A DNA stretch of 64,000 bases, taken from NCBI RefSeq assembly GCF_001602375.1, contig NZ_BCNY01000015.1, positions 824,736 to 888,735 of the forward strand, read 5' to 3'. Positions 1-7,387 of this stretch are shown piece after piece. Below the pieces are notes generated by a model that had not been told where the DNA came from, did not search any database, and saw only the letters and a program-made list of their open reading frames with translations. The DNA is from Methanoculleus horonobensis (GTDB lineage: Archaea; Halobacteriota; Methanomicrobia; Methanomicrobiales; Methanoculleaceae). Position numbers and translations under genes: made by a program. The stretch's first letter is position 1; each line of letters begins with the position of its first letter.

Positions 1-588
1 GTCGACCGGGCGGCAAAGGCGCTCGACCTCGCGCGCGACCGGGTCGTCGCGATGGTGAGCGGCGGCGACGCCGGGGTCTACGGGATGGCGAGCATCGTCC
101 TCGAGGTGGCCGAACGGTCGGGCTCGACGGTCGCGGTCGAGGTCGTCCCCGGGATCACGGCAGCGGTCTCGGCGGCGGCACGGCTCGGTTCGCCGCTCTC
201 GGGCGACTACGTCACGATGAGCCTCTCGGATCTCCTGACCCCCTGGGAGGAGATCGAGCGGAGGCTCGACCTCGCGTTCCGGATGCGGGTGCCGGTCGTC
301 CTCTACAACCCCCGTTCAAGGGGAAGGCCGCACAACCTTGATGCAGCGGTCGCGATCGCCCGCCGCCACCTCCCGGAGACGACGCCGGTCGGGGTGATCA
401 AGAACGCCTACCGGAAGGGTGAAGAGCGGCTGATCACGACGCTTGGAGAGTTCATAGACCACTTCGCCTTCGTGGACATGCATTCGATCGTTTTTATCGG
501 CGGAGAAGAGACCAGGATCTGGAGGGATGAGCATGGTGCGAGAGGAATCGTCACGCCCCGGGGATACCACCGGAAGTACGTATACTGA
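1..588 (+). CDS. cbiH: Cobalt-precorrin-3 C17-methyltransferase, 5' truncated by window edge
   Basis: The frame is open from base 1, so the N-terminus lies outside the window; about 195 residues are visible. It is a class III tetrapyrrole (corrin) methylase: the visible part has the SGGDAGVYGMA loop, the VEVVPGITA segment of the SAM/tetrapyrrole fold, VVLYNPRSRGRP, and an IVFIGGEETR strand near the end, all typical of the CbiH/CobJ group. The enzyme transfers methyl to C17 and contracts the ring in anaerobic cobalamin synthesis. It overlaps the next gene (cbiC) by more than 50 bases, so translation is probably coupled. Family assignment is firm; the choice of CbiH over other CobJ-like members rests on these motifs and on the cbiC-cbiD-cbiE genes that follow. 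Confidence 0.93.
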   Translation, partial: VDRAAKALDLARDRVVAMVSGGDAGVYGMASIVLEVAERSGSTVAVEVVPGITAAVSAAARLGSPLSGDYVTMSLSDLLTPWEEIERRLDLAFRMRVPVVLYNPRSRGRPHNLDAAVAIARRHLPETTPVGVIKNAYRKGEERLITTLGEFIDHFAFVDMHSIVFIGGEETRIWRDEHGARGIVTPRGYHRKYVY

Positions 589-1216
589 CCTCGCGGCGGT
601 CACGCCGGAGGCCTACGCGATAGCGAGCGCGAGCCGGAACCTGGCCCGGGAACGGGTGGGGAACGTCACCCTCGAAGACCGGATCCGGCAGCGGTGCTCG
701 GTGGCGGTCGGCGACTTTGCGATGGCCGATCTCATGCGCTTTTCCGGCGACCCGGTCGAGGCCGGGGTTGCCGCGCTTGCCCGCCGGGCACCGATTATCG
801 TCGATATCCGGATGGTGCAGGCGGGCATCCTGAAACGCGGGCATGCAAGCGAGGTCGTCTGCGCCCTCGACTACGGCGAGGATATCGCCCGCGAGCGCGG
901 GATCACCCGGACGTCGGCGGGATTTCTCGCCCTGCGCGACCGTCTTGAAGGGGCGGTCGTGGTGATCGGGAACGCTCCTTCAGCGCTTCTCGTCGTCTGC
1001 GAGATGATCCGCGAAGGGGTCCGGCCGGCGCTGGTCGTTGGAACCCCGGTGGGGTTCGTGAACGCCGCGGAGTCGAAGGGGATACTACGCACCATCGACG
1101 TGCCGTCGGTCTCGAACGCCGGCACCCGGGGCGGGACGCCGGTCGCGGTAGCGGCGATGAACGAGATCATCACGATTCATGCCGAGCGTGAAGGTCATGC
1201 GGGACCCGGTTACTGA
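533..1216 (+). CDS. cbiC: Cobalt-precorrin-8 methylmutase, variant active site
   Basis: About 227 residues. CbiC/CobH moves the C11 methyl group to C12 to give cobyrinate. Family landmarks are RRAPIIVDIRMVQAG (residues 85-99), VIGNAPSAL, GTPVGFVNAAESK and a GTRGGTPVAVAAMN tail. An ATG at 527 is possible, but a GGAGGG motif at 521-526 sits six bases before the ATG at 533, which favours 533. The gene overlaps cbiH upstream and cbiD downstream. Oddity: in CobH the catalytic histidine lies in an RM-V-H-A-C-G segment; the matching stretch here (residues 54-60) reads RCSVAVG, with valine at the histidine position. That alignment was done by eye from memory of the family. The rest of the fold looks intact, so this is either a lineage-specific variant or an enzyme using another residue. 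Confidence 0.9.
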   Translation: MVREESSRPGDTTGSTYTDLAAVTPEAYAIASASRNLARERVGNVTLEDRIRQRCSVAVGDFAMADLMRFSGDPVEAGVAALARRAPIIVDIRMVQAGILKRGHASEVVCALDYGEDIARERGITRTSAGFLALRDRLEGAVVVIGNAPSALLVVCEMIREGVRPALVVGTPVGFVNAAESKGILRTIDVPSVSNAGTRGGTPVAVAAMNEIITIHAEREGHAGPGY

Positions 1217-2210
1217 CTTCGAGTATCCCGGGGCATGGGTGGCGGCCTGCCGCTCCCCGGAACTTCTCGACGACGTCCGGAGAGGGCTTGCGGTTCTGAC
1301 CGCATCGGGAACTGTCCTCCGCCGGGGGTTCACGACCGGGACGACTGCGGCCGCGGCCTGCAAGGCTGCGGTTCTCTCGCTCGTCCTCGACACCGTCCGG
1401 GAGGTGGACGTCACCCTCCCCTGCGGCATCACGGTCCTGCTCCCGGTCGACGGCTACCGCGGGCAGGCATCCTGCCGGAAGGACGCCGGCGACTACACCA
1501 CCGACGTAACGGGGGGGCTTGAGTTCGTCGCGATGGCGACCCCCTCCCTCTCGGGCGGTGTCCAGTTCGTCCCCGGCGAGGGCATCGGGAGCTTCGCCCG
1601 CGACACCCCCCGTCACCGGCAGGGAACGCCCGCGATCAGTGATCCGGCGCTCGACTGCATCCGGCGTGCTATCGATGAGGCGGTGGAGGAGGCGGACCTA
1701 TCCGGGACGACGGTCATCCTGACGATCCCCCGGGGGGCGGAGGTGGCACAGAAGACGCTGAATCCCCGGGTAGGGGTGCACGGGGGAATATCCGTCCTCG
1801 GGACGACCGGGTTCGTGGAGCCCTGGGACGATCACGTGACGGAGGGGGTGATCGACCGGATCGCCCACGCTCCCGGGGCGATCGTGCTGACGACCGGCAG
1901 GCTCGGCCTGCGCTACTCCCGCCTCCTCTTCCCGGAGCACGAGGCGATCCTGATCGGGAACCGTCTCGCCGAAGCGCTCCCGGCGGTCGACGGCGACGCG
2001 GTCATCTGCGGGCTGCCCGGCCTGATCCTGAAGTTCATGAACCCCGATGTCCTCGAAGGCACCGGGTGCGCGACGGTGGAGGAACTCTCGGCGACCCCGC
2101 TCTGGGAGGAGACGGTCTGCCGGGAGATTGCAGCGTTTTGTGCCCGTTACCCCCGTATCAGGGTCGTGATCGTCGACCGCGACGGCCGGATCGTCGGTGA
2201 GTCGCCATGA
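1197..2210 (+). CDS. cbiD: Cobalt-precorrin-5B C1-methyltransferase
   Basis: About 337 residues from the ATG at 1197 (an in-frame ATG at 1179 would add six residues; MRDPVTDFEYP looks like the family's normal beginning). CbiD methylates C1 after ring contraction in the anaerobic cobalamin route. The diagnostic N-terminal segment RRGFTTGTTAAAACKAA (around residues 42-58) is the CbiD signature, followed by GGLEFV and a C-terminal EGTGCATVEEL region. It overlaps the end of cbiC by 20 bases, and its stop shares ATGA with the start of cbiE, a tight operon arrangement that implies translational coupling. Confidence 0.93.
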   Translation: MRDPVTDFEYPGAWVAACRSPELLDDVRRGLAVLTASGTVLRRGFTTGTTAAAACKAAVLSLVLDTVREVDVTLPCGITVLLPVDGYRGQASCRKDAGDYTTDVTGGLEFVAMATPSLSGGVQFVPGEGIGSFARDTPRHRQGTPAISDPALDCIRRAIDEAVEEADLSGTTVILTIPRGAEVAQKTLNPRVGVHGGISVLGTTGFVEPWDDHVTEGVIDRIAHAPGAIVLTTGRLGLRYSRLLFPEHEAILIGNRLAEALPAVDGDAVICGLPGLILKFMNPDVLEGTGCATVEELSATPLWEETVCREIAAFCARYPRIRVVIVDRDGRIVGESP

Positions 2211-2779
2211 AGATCGTCGGGGTGGGCTGCGGCCCCGGTCTGCTGACCGCGGAGGCGGCGAGGGTCATCGCGGGTGCGAAGCTCGTCTACGGCTCCGCAC
2301 GGGCGATCGCGCTTGCCCGCGACGCCATCCCGCCGGGCTCTGAGGTGCACGAGATCGAGGATTACCAGAGCCTCCGCTCCCTCCCGGCCCATGCGGTCGT
2401 CCTCTCGACGGGCGACCCGATGCTTGCGGGGCTCGGCTACCTTCCGGGCGAGGTCGTCCCCGGGATCTCCTCGCTCCAGGTCGCGTTTGCCCGTCTGAAG
2501 GTTCCGCTGGCGCGGGCCGCGGTCGTCTCCGCCCACGGGAAGGATCACGCCCGGGCGATAACCGAGGCCCGGGAGGAGGTCGTCCGGGGGAAGGTCGTCT
2601 TCCTCGTCGCCGACCCGGCCTTCGACGTCGGGGTGCTCGCGGCCGCCCTCCCGGCGGAGACCCGGCTTGCCGTCTGCGAAGACCTCGGCTACCCGGCGGA
2701 GAGAATCGCCGTCGGGACGGCGGCAGAGTTCCCGGCGCCGCTGGGCGAACTCTATGTGGTGGTGGCGGGGGCGTTTTAG
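2207..2779 (+). CDS. cbiE: Cobalt-precorrin-7 C5-methyltransferase
   Basis: 190 residues, beginning at an ATG that overlaps the cbiD stop (ATGA). The N-terminal MKIVGVGCGPGLLTAEA is the glycine-rich loop of the tetrapyrrole methylase fold, followed by GSARAIALA, VVLSTGDPMLAGLG and VVPGISSLQVAFARL, all typical of CbiE. CbiE methylates C5; in many bacteria it is fused to CbiT, which methylates C15 and decarboxylates, but there is no CbiT domain here, so CbiT should be encoded separately. This is the last gene of the visible cobalamin operon; the following 300 bases contain no gene. Confidence 0.92.
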   Translation: MKIVGVGCGPGLLTAEAARVIAGAKLVYGSARAIALARDAIPPGSEVHEIEDYQSLRSLPAHAVVLSTGDPMLAGLGYLPGEVVPGISSLQVAFARLKVPLARAAVVSAHGKDHARAITEAREEVVRGKVVFLVADPAFDVGVLAAALPAETRLAVCEDLGYPAERIAVGTAAEFPAPLGELYVVVAGAF

Positions 2780-3091
2780 AGGGTGTCTCCAGCACCTTAT
2801 CTCCAAGTCATCCCCCCTTAAGTGGCTGGTCGCAGACGAGCACTGTCCTATCTTCACTTAACGCCCCTCTTGCTGGTACAAACAGCAGATAAACCCGGAT
2901 CCACTGGAGTGAGTTATTCGCAGGTTTCTTTTGACCTCGTTGGAGGAGGCCGAATTGCTCCTGAGAATATGAATAGACGAATCTTTTACCAGATATTAAC
3001 CCGGGGAGATCAGCATCCGGGCAGGAGAGCGTCGCATCGATAGAGACGATAATTGCATAAGTATTTAGTTATTTATGATAATAGTGCTCTG
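2780..3091. other. Intergenic, no gene seen
   Basis: The stretch between cbiE and the next gene is lower in GC than its neighbours. Short open frames exist but none has a believable start, ribosome site or protein-like composition. No tRNA, terminator hairpin or clear repeat was seen. It marks the switch from housekeeping cobalamin genes to the AT-richer accessory gene that follows. Confidence 0.5.
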
Positions 3092-4552
3092 ATGTCTGTT
3101 GATGCTTTTTGGCGCGATTTCGTCGATAAAGTGAGGGCCGCGCCTGCTGAGACGGAATGGATTGAGTTTAAGTTGAGTTATGCGAATCCCCAAAGAATTG
3201 GCGAATATATTTCAGCTATAAGTAACTCTGCAAGTCTGAATGGGCAGAAAGCAGGCTATATTATCTGGGGGATAGATGATAAAACTCATGAGATCGTCGG
3301 AACAAATTTCCGACCAAGGATTTGCAAAGGAAAAGGTAACGAAGATCTGGAACCCTGGCTTCTCCGCGGTCTAAATCCCGCTGTAGATGTTAAAATTGTA
3401 GAATTAGGCTATGATGTTGGGTCTGTCGTTGTTTTCCAGGTAACCGCTGCCCGAAACCAGCCAGTTTGCTTTTACTCTAAAGCATATATCCGGATCGGCT
3501 CTACAACACACTCCTTATCGAAGTTTCCAGAAAAAGAGAGAAGAATCTGGCACATGGATAATACCATGCTTTTTGAAAATGATGTCGCATTACCAAACCT
3601 ATCATCGGATGATGTTCTTGCAAAGATTAACTACCCTGCCGTTTTCGATCTGCTGAAACATCCTTTTCCAGATAATCGGGCAGGTATTTTGAATTTTCTT
3701 GAGAACGAGGGAATAATTGAACAGTGTGACTCAGCGTATGCTATCACGAATCTTGGGGCAGTCTTGTTTGCAAAAGATTTCCGCATGTTTCCCTCCCTTG
3801 AGCGAAAAGCGGTGCGGGTTGTATATTATAAGGGTAATGATCGTCTCCAGGCCCTTAAAGAGGATGTGTCCTATGAGGGATACGCTGTTACGTTCGAGGC
3901 ACTAATTGACCGAATATGGGATCAATTGCCTGCAAATGAGGTCATTAAAGATGCACTTCGCGTAGAAGAGAAGATGTATCCAAAACTGGCCATCCGCGAG
4001 ATTGTTGCGAATGCCTTGATCCACCAAGATTTCTTTATACGTGGAACAGGCCCGCTCGTCGAGATCTTTTCCTGCCGTATGGAAATAACCAATCCTGGGA
4101 AACCGCTGATCGAACCGATCAGATTTATCGACCATCCCCCACAATCTCGGAATGAGAAACTGGCCTCGCTGATGCGGAGGATGAACATCTGCGAAGAGCG
4201 GGGTTCGGGTATCGATCGTGCGATAGGAGAGGTCGAAGTATATCAACTTCCTGCTCCTGAATTTCAGGCTGAAAACGATTTTATGCGGGTAACCTTATTC
4301 TCACACCGCACGCTGAGTGGTATGGATCGGAAAGATCGGGTCAGAGCCTGCTATCAACATTGCTGCCTGCGTTACATCTGTCATGATTACATGACCAATA
4401 CCTCTTTGAGGAAACGCCTGGGCATTAAGGACAGAAATTACTCGATAGCATCACGTATCATCAAAGATACAATTGATAGCGCCCTGATCAAAGTGTCAGA
4501 TCCGGATAACAAATCACCACGGGATAGGAAATACGTCCCCTTCTGGGCTTGA
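3092..4552 (+). CDS. AlbA_2-type regulator with GHKL-like ATPase domain (COG2865 type)
   Basis: About 486 residues from the ATG at 3092; a TTG 39 bases upstream is a weaker option. The N-terminal third (residues about 20-130, around EWIEFKLSYANP and GYIIWGIDDK) fits the AlbA_2/Schlafen-like DNA- or RNA-binding domain. The middle has IREIVANALIHQDF (about 300-315) followed by ITNPGKPL and EERGSGIDRAIGEV, the HATPase_c_4 pattern of COG2865 putative transcriptional regulators. The C-terminal 80 residues look like a winged helix. Codon use and base composition are clearly more AT-rich than flanking genes and the gene sits alone, next to an IS remnant and methylase genes, which suggests acquisition by transfer. 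Target and ligand are unknown. Confidence 0.8.
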   Translation: MSVDAFWRDFVDKVRAAPAETEWIEFKLSYANPQRIGEYISAISNSASLNGQKAGYIIWGIDDKTHEIVGTNFRPRICKGKGNEDLEPWLLRGLNPAVDVKIVELGYDVGSVVVFQVTAARNQPVCFYSKAYIRIGSTTHSLSKFPEKERRIWHMDNTMLFENDVALPNLSSDDVLAKINYPAVFDLLKHPFPDNRAGILNFLENEGIIEQCDSAYAITNLGAVLFAKDFRMFPSLERKAVRVVYYKGNDRLQALKEDVSYEGYAVTFEALIDRIWDQLPANEVIKDALRVEEKMYPKLAIREIVANALIHQDFFIRGTGPLVEIFSCRMEITNPGKPLIEPIRFIDHPPQSRNEKLASLMRRMNICEERGSGIDRAIGEVEVYQLPAPEFQAENDFMRVTLFSHRTLSGMDRKDRVRACYQHCCLRYICHDYMTNTSLRKRLGIKDRNYSIASRIIKDTIDSALIKVSDPDNKSPRDRKYVPFWA

Positions 4553-4857
4553 AGTTTGCCCAGTGTGTACTATATACCACTTTCGTGACTGATATGTGAT
4601 CCAGACGAATGTGATGAGACTGGCTTCGCGACACCTGTGCTTTGAATTCGAAAATCTATTAGAATCGCTCGAATCCTCGTATCATATGTATGTGACGGAT
4701 ATGTGATTGATGGATAATGGCCATCTGGCTTTGAATCGCGACGTTCCATCCGGAACGGAGCGTAAGAAGCCATCTCACTTCGAATCGCGAAGAACGCGAA
4801 GAGATCTGTGAAATACTGGACGTCGCGCTATTTCGCGGGTGGCTGGAGCTACATGCA
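4553..4857. other. Intergenic, repeat-like but no gene
   Basis: This stretch separates the AlbA_2 gene from the IS5 remnant. I see no believable gene. It contains two copies of GATATGTGAT (about 4588 and 4697) and several variants of a CTTTGAATTCG / CTTTGAATCGCGA / CTTCGAATCGCGAAG word; the last of these is nearly palindromic. These could be degenerate repeats left by an insertion event. Confidence 0.4.
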
Positions 4858-5172
4858 CTACACTGCGGAAGCCGCGAGATCCGCCGCGGCGCTCTCCTTC
4901 TTCCGAAACTCGTAGCCCGACCGGAGGAGATCGAGGAAGATCGCCTGGTACGCCCCCCGCCTGCAGAGTTCGAGGTGGTAGCGGTGCACCGTCGACTTTG
5001 TCCCGTACTTCGCCGGCACGTCGCTCCAGGCGCATCCGGTGGTGAGGACGTAGAGAACCCCGTTGAAGAGGTGTCGGGGGTCGCGCCTTGGTCTCCCGAT
5101 ATGGGGCTTCTGGGGCGGGAGGTGTCTACTGACGATCTCCCAGAGGTCGTCGTTGATCTCCCGAAACGTCAT
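4858..5172 (-). pseudogene. IS5-family transposase N-terminal remnant
   Basis: The 104-residue frame begins MTFREINDDLWEIVSRHLPP and continues with GRPRRDPRHLFNGVLYVLTTG and SDVPAKYGTKSTVHRYHLELC, the N-terminal DUF4096-type helix-turn-helix domain of IS5 transposases. It ends soon after the RSGYEFRKKE segment, where the full enzyme would continue into the DDE catalytic domain. I found no catalytic domain in any frame downstream (4775-4857). The copy is therefore truncated and should be inactive as a transposase. It lies just downstream of the methylase pair and may mark a deletion at that end of the locus. Confidence 0.8.
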
Positions 5173-5197
5173 GAACGCTGCATACCGCGGTGAGACC

Positions 5198-6145
5198 TTA
5201 TAGTTTTGGGACGGTTCGGGCTCCCGGGGATTCGTAGTTCATGACGATGATCTCGCGAACCTCTCCGCGTTTCGTCCCGTCGCAGTTGATTGCCCTTCTT
5301 GCCGGAACCCGGTCGATACGGTAGTTGGCGTAGAGGTCGTCGAAGAACCCGTCGTTCGGATCGACGTTTCTCGGATCGGAGTTGCTCAGCATCAGCCTCG
5401 CGCCCTTTGCGTCGCATTGTGCGTAGAATGCCCCAAGGCGCCTCTGCTCCTCATCCGAGAACCTGTTCTTCGAGTACTGCGTGAACGACGACGTCCGGTT
5501 CAGCGGCCGGTAGGGCGGGTCGAAGTAGACGAAGGTCTCCTCTGCGATATACGGCTCCGCCTGCGTGAAGTCGCCGAGATGGATGGTCGTGTTCCGGAAC
5601 GCGAGCGAGTCGGCTAAAAGAACCTCTTCGTGCAGGATCTTCGGCGTTTTGTACCTGCCGAACGGGACGTTGAACCCGCCCCGGGAGTTCACCCGGTAGA
5701 GGCCGTTGAAGCCCGTCCTGTTGAGGAAGATGAACCGTCCCGCCCGTTCGATCCACGCGTCGCCGTACCCGGTAAAATCGATCTCTCTCTTCTCGCGGTT
5801 GAACGCGTCCCGGACGGCGTAGTAGTAGTCCTTCCGCCCGGCATCGTCTTTTGCGAGGAACTCGCTCTCGACGTCGCGGAGGTACTCGATGAGAGCGGAG
5901 ACGTCGTTTTTTACGACGGTGTAGGCGAGGACGAGATCCTCGTTGATGTCGAAGAGGTGGCACTCCCTGAACGCAAACGTGCTGTTGAAGTGAAAGTAGA
6001 CGGCTCCGCCGCCCATGAACGGTTCGACGAAGACCGGAAGGCTTCCCTCGGCGAGTTCCCGCGGAACCCGTGCAGTGAACGCATCGAGCAGTTGCGCCTT
6101 GCCGCCTGCCCACTTGAGGAACGGTCGTGCGGTGGGTGTTGCCAT
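5198..6145 (-). CDS. DNA adenine N6-methyltransferase, D12 class (Dam/DpnM-like)
   Basis: 315 residues. Alpha-class adenine methylase motif order: FLKWAGGK (residues 9-16, SAM binding motif X), FVEPFMGGGAV (39-49, motif I) and YFDPPYRP (207-214, DPPY catalytic motif IV), with AGRFIFLNRTGFNGLYRVN between them, as in Dam, DpnM and MboI methylases. It should methylate adenine in double-stranded DNA; GATC is the likely site by analogy, not shown here. It is transcribed after the beta-class methylase at 6230-7222 with an 84-base gap, a layout like the paired methylases of DpnII/MboI systems. No restriction endonuclease is visible on either side; a transposase remnant follows instead. Confidence 0.93.
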   Translation of the reverse strand: MATPTARPFLKWAGGKAQLLDAFTARVPRELAEGSLPVFVEPFMGGGAVYFHFNSTFAFRECHLFDINEDLVLAYTVVKNDVSALIEYLRDVESEFLAKDDAGRKDYYYAVRDAFNREKREIDFTGYGDAWIERAGRFIFLNRTGFNGLYRVNSRGGFNVPFGRYKTPKILHEEVLLADSLAFRNTTIHLGDFTQAEPYIAEETFVYFDPPYRPLNRTSSFTQYSKNRFSDEEQRRLGAFYAQCDAKGARLMLSNSDPRNVDPNDGFFDDLYANYRIDRVPARRAINCDGTKRGEVREIIVMNYESPGARTVPKL

Positions 6146-6229
6146 CGGTCTCTTCCGTCGTGGTGAATGCTGAAGGAAAGGTTGGTCTTGAAGGGCATTA
6201 GCGTTGTCCGTATCCGCCGGGTTCAGGGA

Positions 6230-7222
6230 CTACCGCCTGTTCGAGCATCCTGATTGTTTCAGCATCTTCTCGATTGCCCACCGGCCCCGGCCGAGTTCTC
6301 CTCCCAGGATCTCGACCGCCCTCTTCTTCGTCTCGCCGGACTCGATGAGCGCGGCGAACCGGGAGACCAGGATCTCGCGGTCGGTCTCCGTCCAGGGCTT
6401 GCCCCGGTTCGCCGGCTCTCCGGTCTCCGGTCTCCTGAGCGTGGGAAGCAGGCAGCCCGGGAGGATATCCCGCAGTTCCGTGACCTTCAGGTCGAAGGCC
6501 TGCTCTGAGGCCTCGAACCCGGTCGCCCGCCGGTTGAGGCCGATAGCCGCCTTTGCCGTCGAAAAGCCGCCGAGAAACATGTCGCAGACGAGATCGCCCT
6601 CGTTGCTGCTGTACTGGAGCATCTTGACGAGCAGTTCCGTCGGCAGTTCGTTCTTGTTCTTCGCCTGCCCCGGTTTGTACTCGCGGTTGATGCACCAGAC
6701 GTCTTCGCGGTCGCGATAGTTCAGCGACCCGTTCTTCGGCCCCCTCTCCCCGGCGCCATAGCGCGACTCCAGATTGAACGTCCGCTCGCCGCCGGGTTTC
6801 TCGTAGAAGAGGATGTGGTAGTGGGAGGAGACATACTTCCTGCTCGTGTAGACGCCGAAGTTGTAGCGCCATATGATATGGTTGACCTCGCGAAGGCGTG
6901 TTCCGCGCAGCGCGTGGAGGATGTGGTAGAGGTTCGTGTAGCCCGAGACGATGTAGATCGACCCGCCCGGCCTTAATATCCGTTCGGCTTCCCGGATCCA
7001 GTCTCTGCTGAACGTCCCGTAATCAGATGCGGCGACCTCGATATAGCCGTCGACGACGAACGCCTCGTCGCGGTTGTAGTGCTGGTGCAACCGGTCGCCG
7101 TTGATGCCGTAGGGGGGGTCGGTGACGATCAGGTCGACCGAGTCGTCGGGGATATGCGCTCTTGCCCCCGCGATGCAGTCGCCGTTGTAGAAGATGTTGC
7201 TGTTGACCTCCTCTAACCTCAT
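6230..7222 (-). CDS. DNA methyltransferase, beta class N4/N6 (DpnA-like) with C-terminal helical extension
   Basis: About 330 residues from the ATG at 7222, which has an AGGGA motif seven bases upstream; a GTG 30 bases earlier is the alternative. Catalytic DPPYGI is at residues 35-40 and the SAM-binding VCDMFLGGFST at about 212-222, so motif IV precedes motif I, the beta-class order seen in DpnA and M.MboC. HYHILFYEKP and NKNELPTELLVKML are further family landmarks. Residues 270-330 add an arm (around KPWTETDREILVSRFAAL and RWAIEKMLKQ) that resembles a SANT/Myb-like or helix-turn-helix DNA-binding segment and is not part of the minimal enzyme. It is first in a two-gene operon with the Dam-like enzyme. 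Confidence 0.88.
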   Translation of the reverse strand: MRLEEVNSNIFYNGDCIAGARAHIPDDSVDLIVTDPPYGINGDRLHQHYNRDEAFVVDGYIEVAASDYGTFSRDWIREAERILRPGGSIYIVSGYTNLYHILHALRGTRLREVNHIIWRYNFGVYTSRKYVSSHYHILFYEKPGGERTFNLESRYGAGERGPKNGSLNYRDREDVWCINREYKPGQAKNKNELPTELLVKMLQYSSNEGDLVCDMFLGGFSTAKAAIGLNRRATGFEASEQAFDLKVTELRDILPGCLLPTLRRPETGEPANRGKPWTETDREILVSRFAALIESGETKKRAVEILGGELGRGRWAIEKMLKQSGCSNRR

Positions 7223-7387
7223 GCTATTCCCTGCAGGCTGCAACGTATTCACGTTGGTCGTAGGAGCATAAGATACTCGTTATGGCCCTGCCCCTCTCCG
7301 CCCCGCCTACCGGGAGGTAGCATTAATACGATTAAAACAAACGAAAAACTGACTGCCAGCAGTACAACAGCCCCGGGAGTTTGGATC

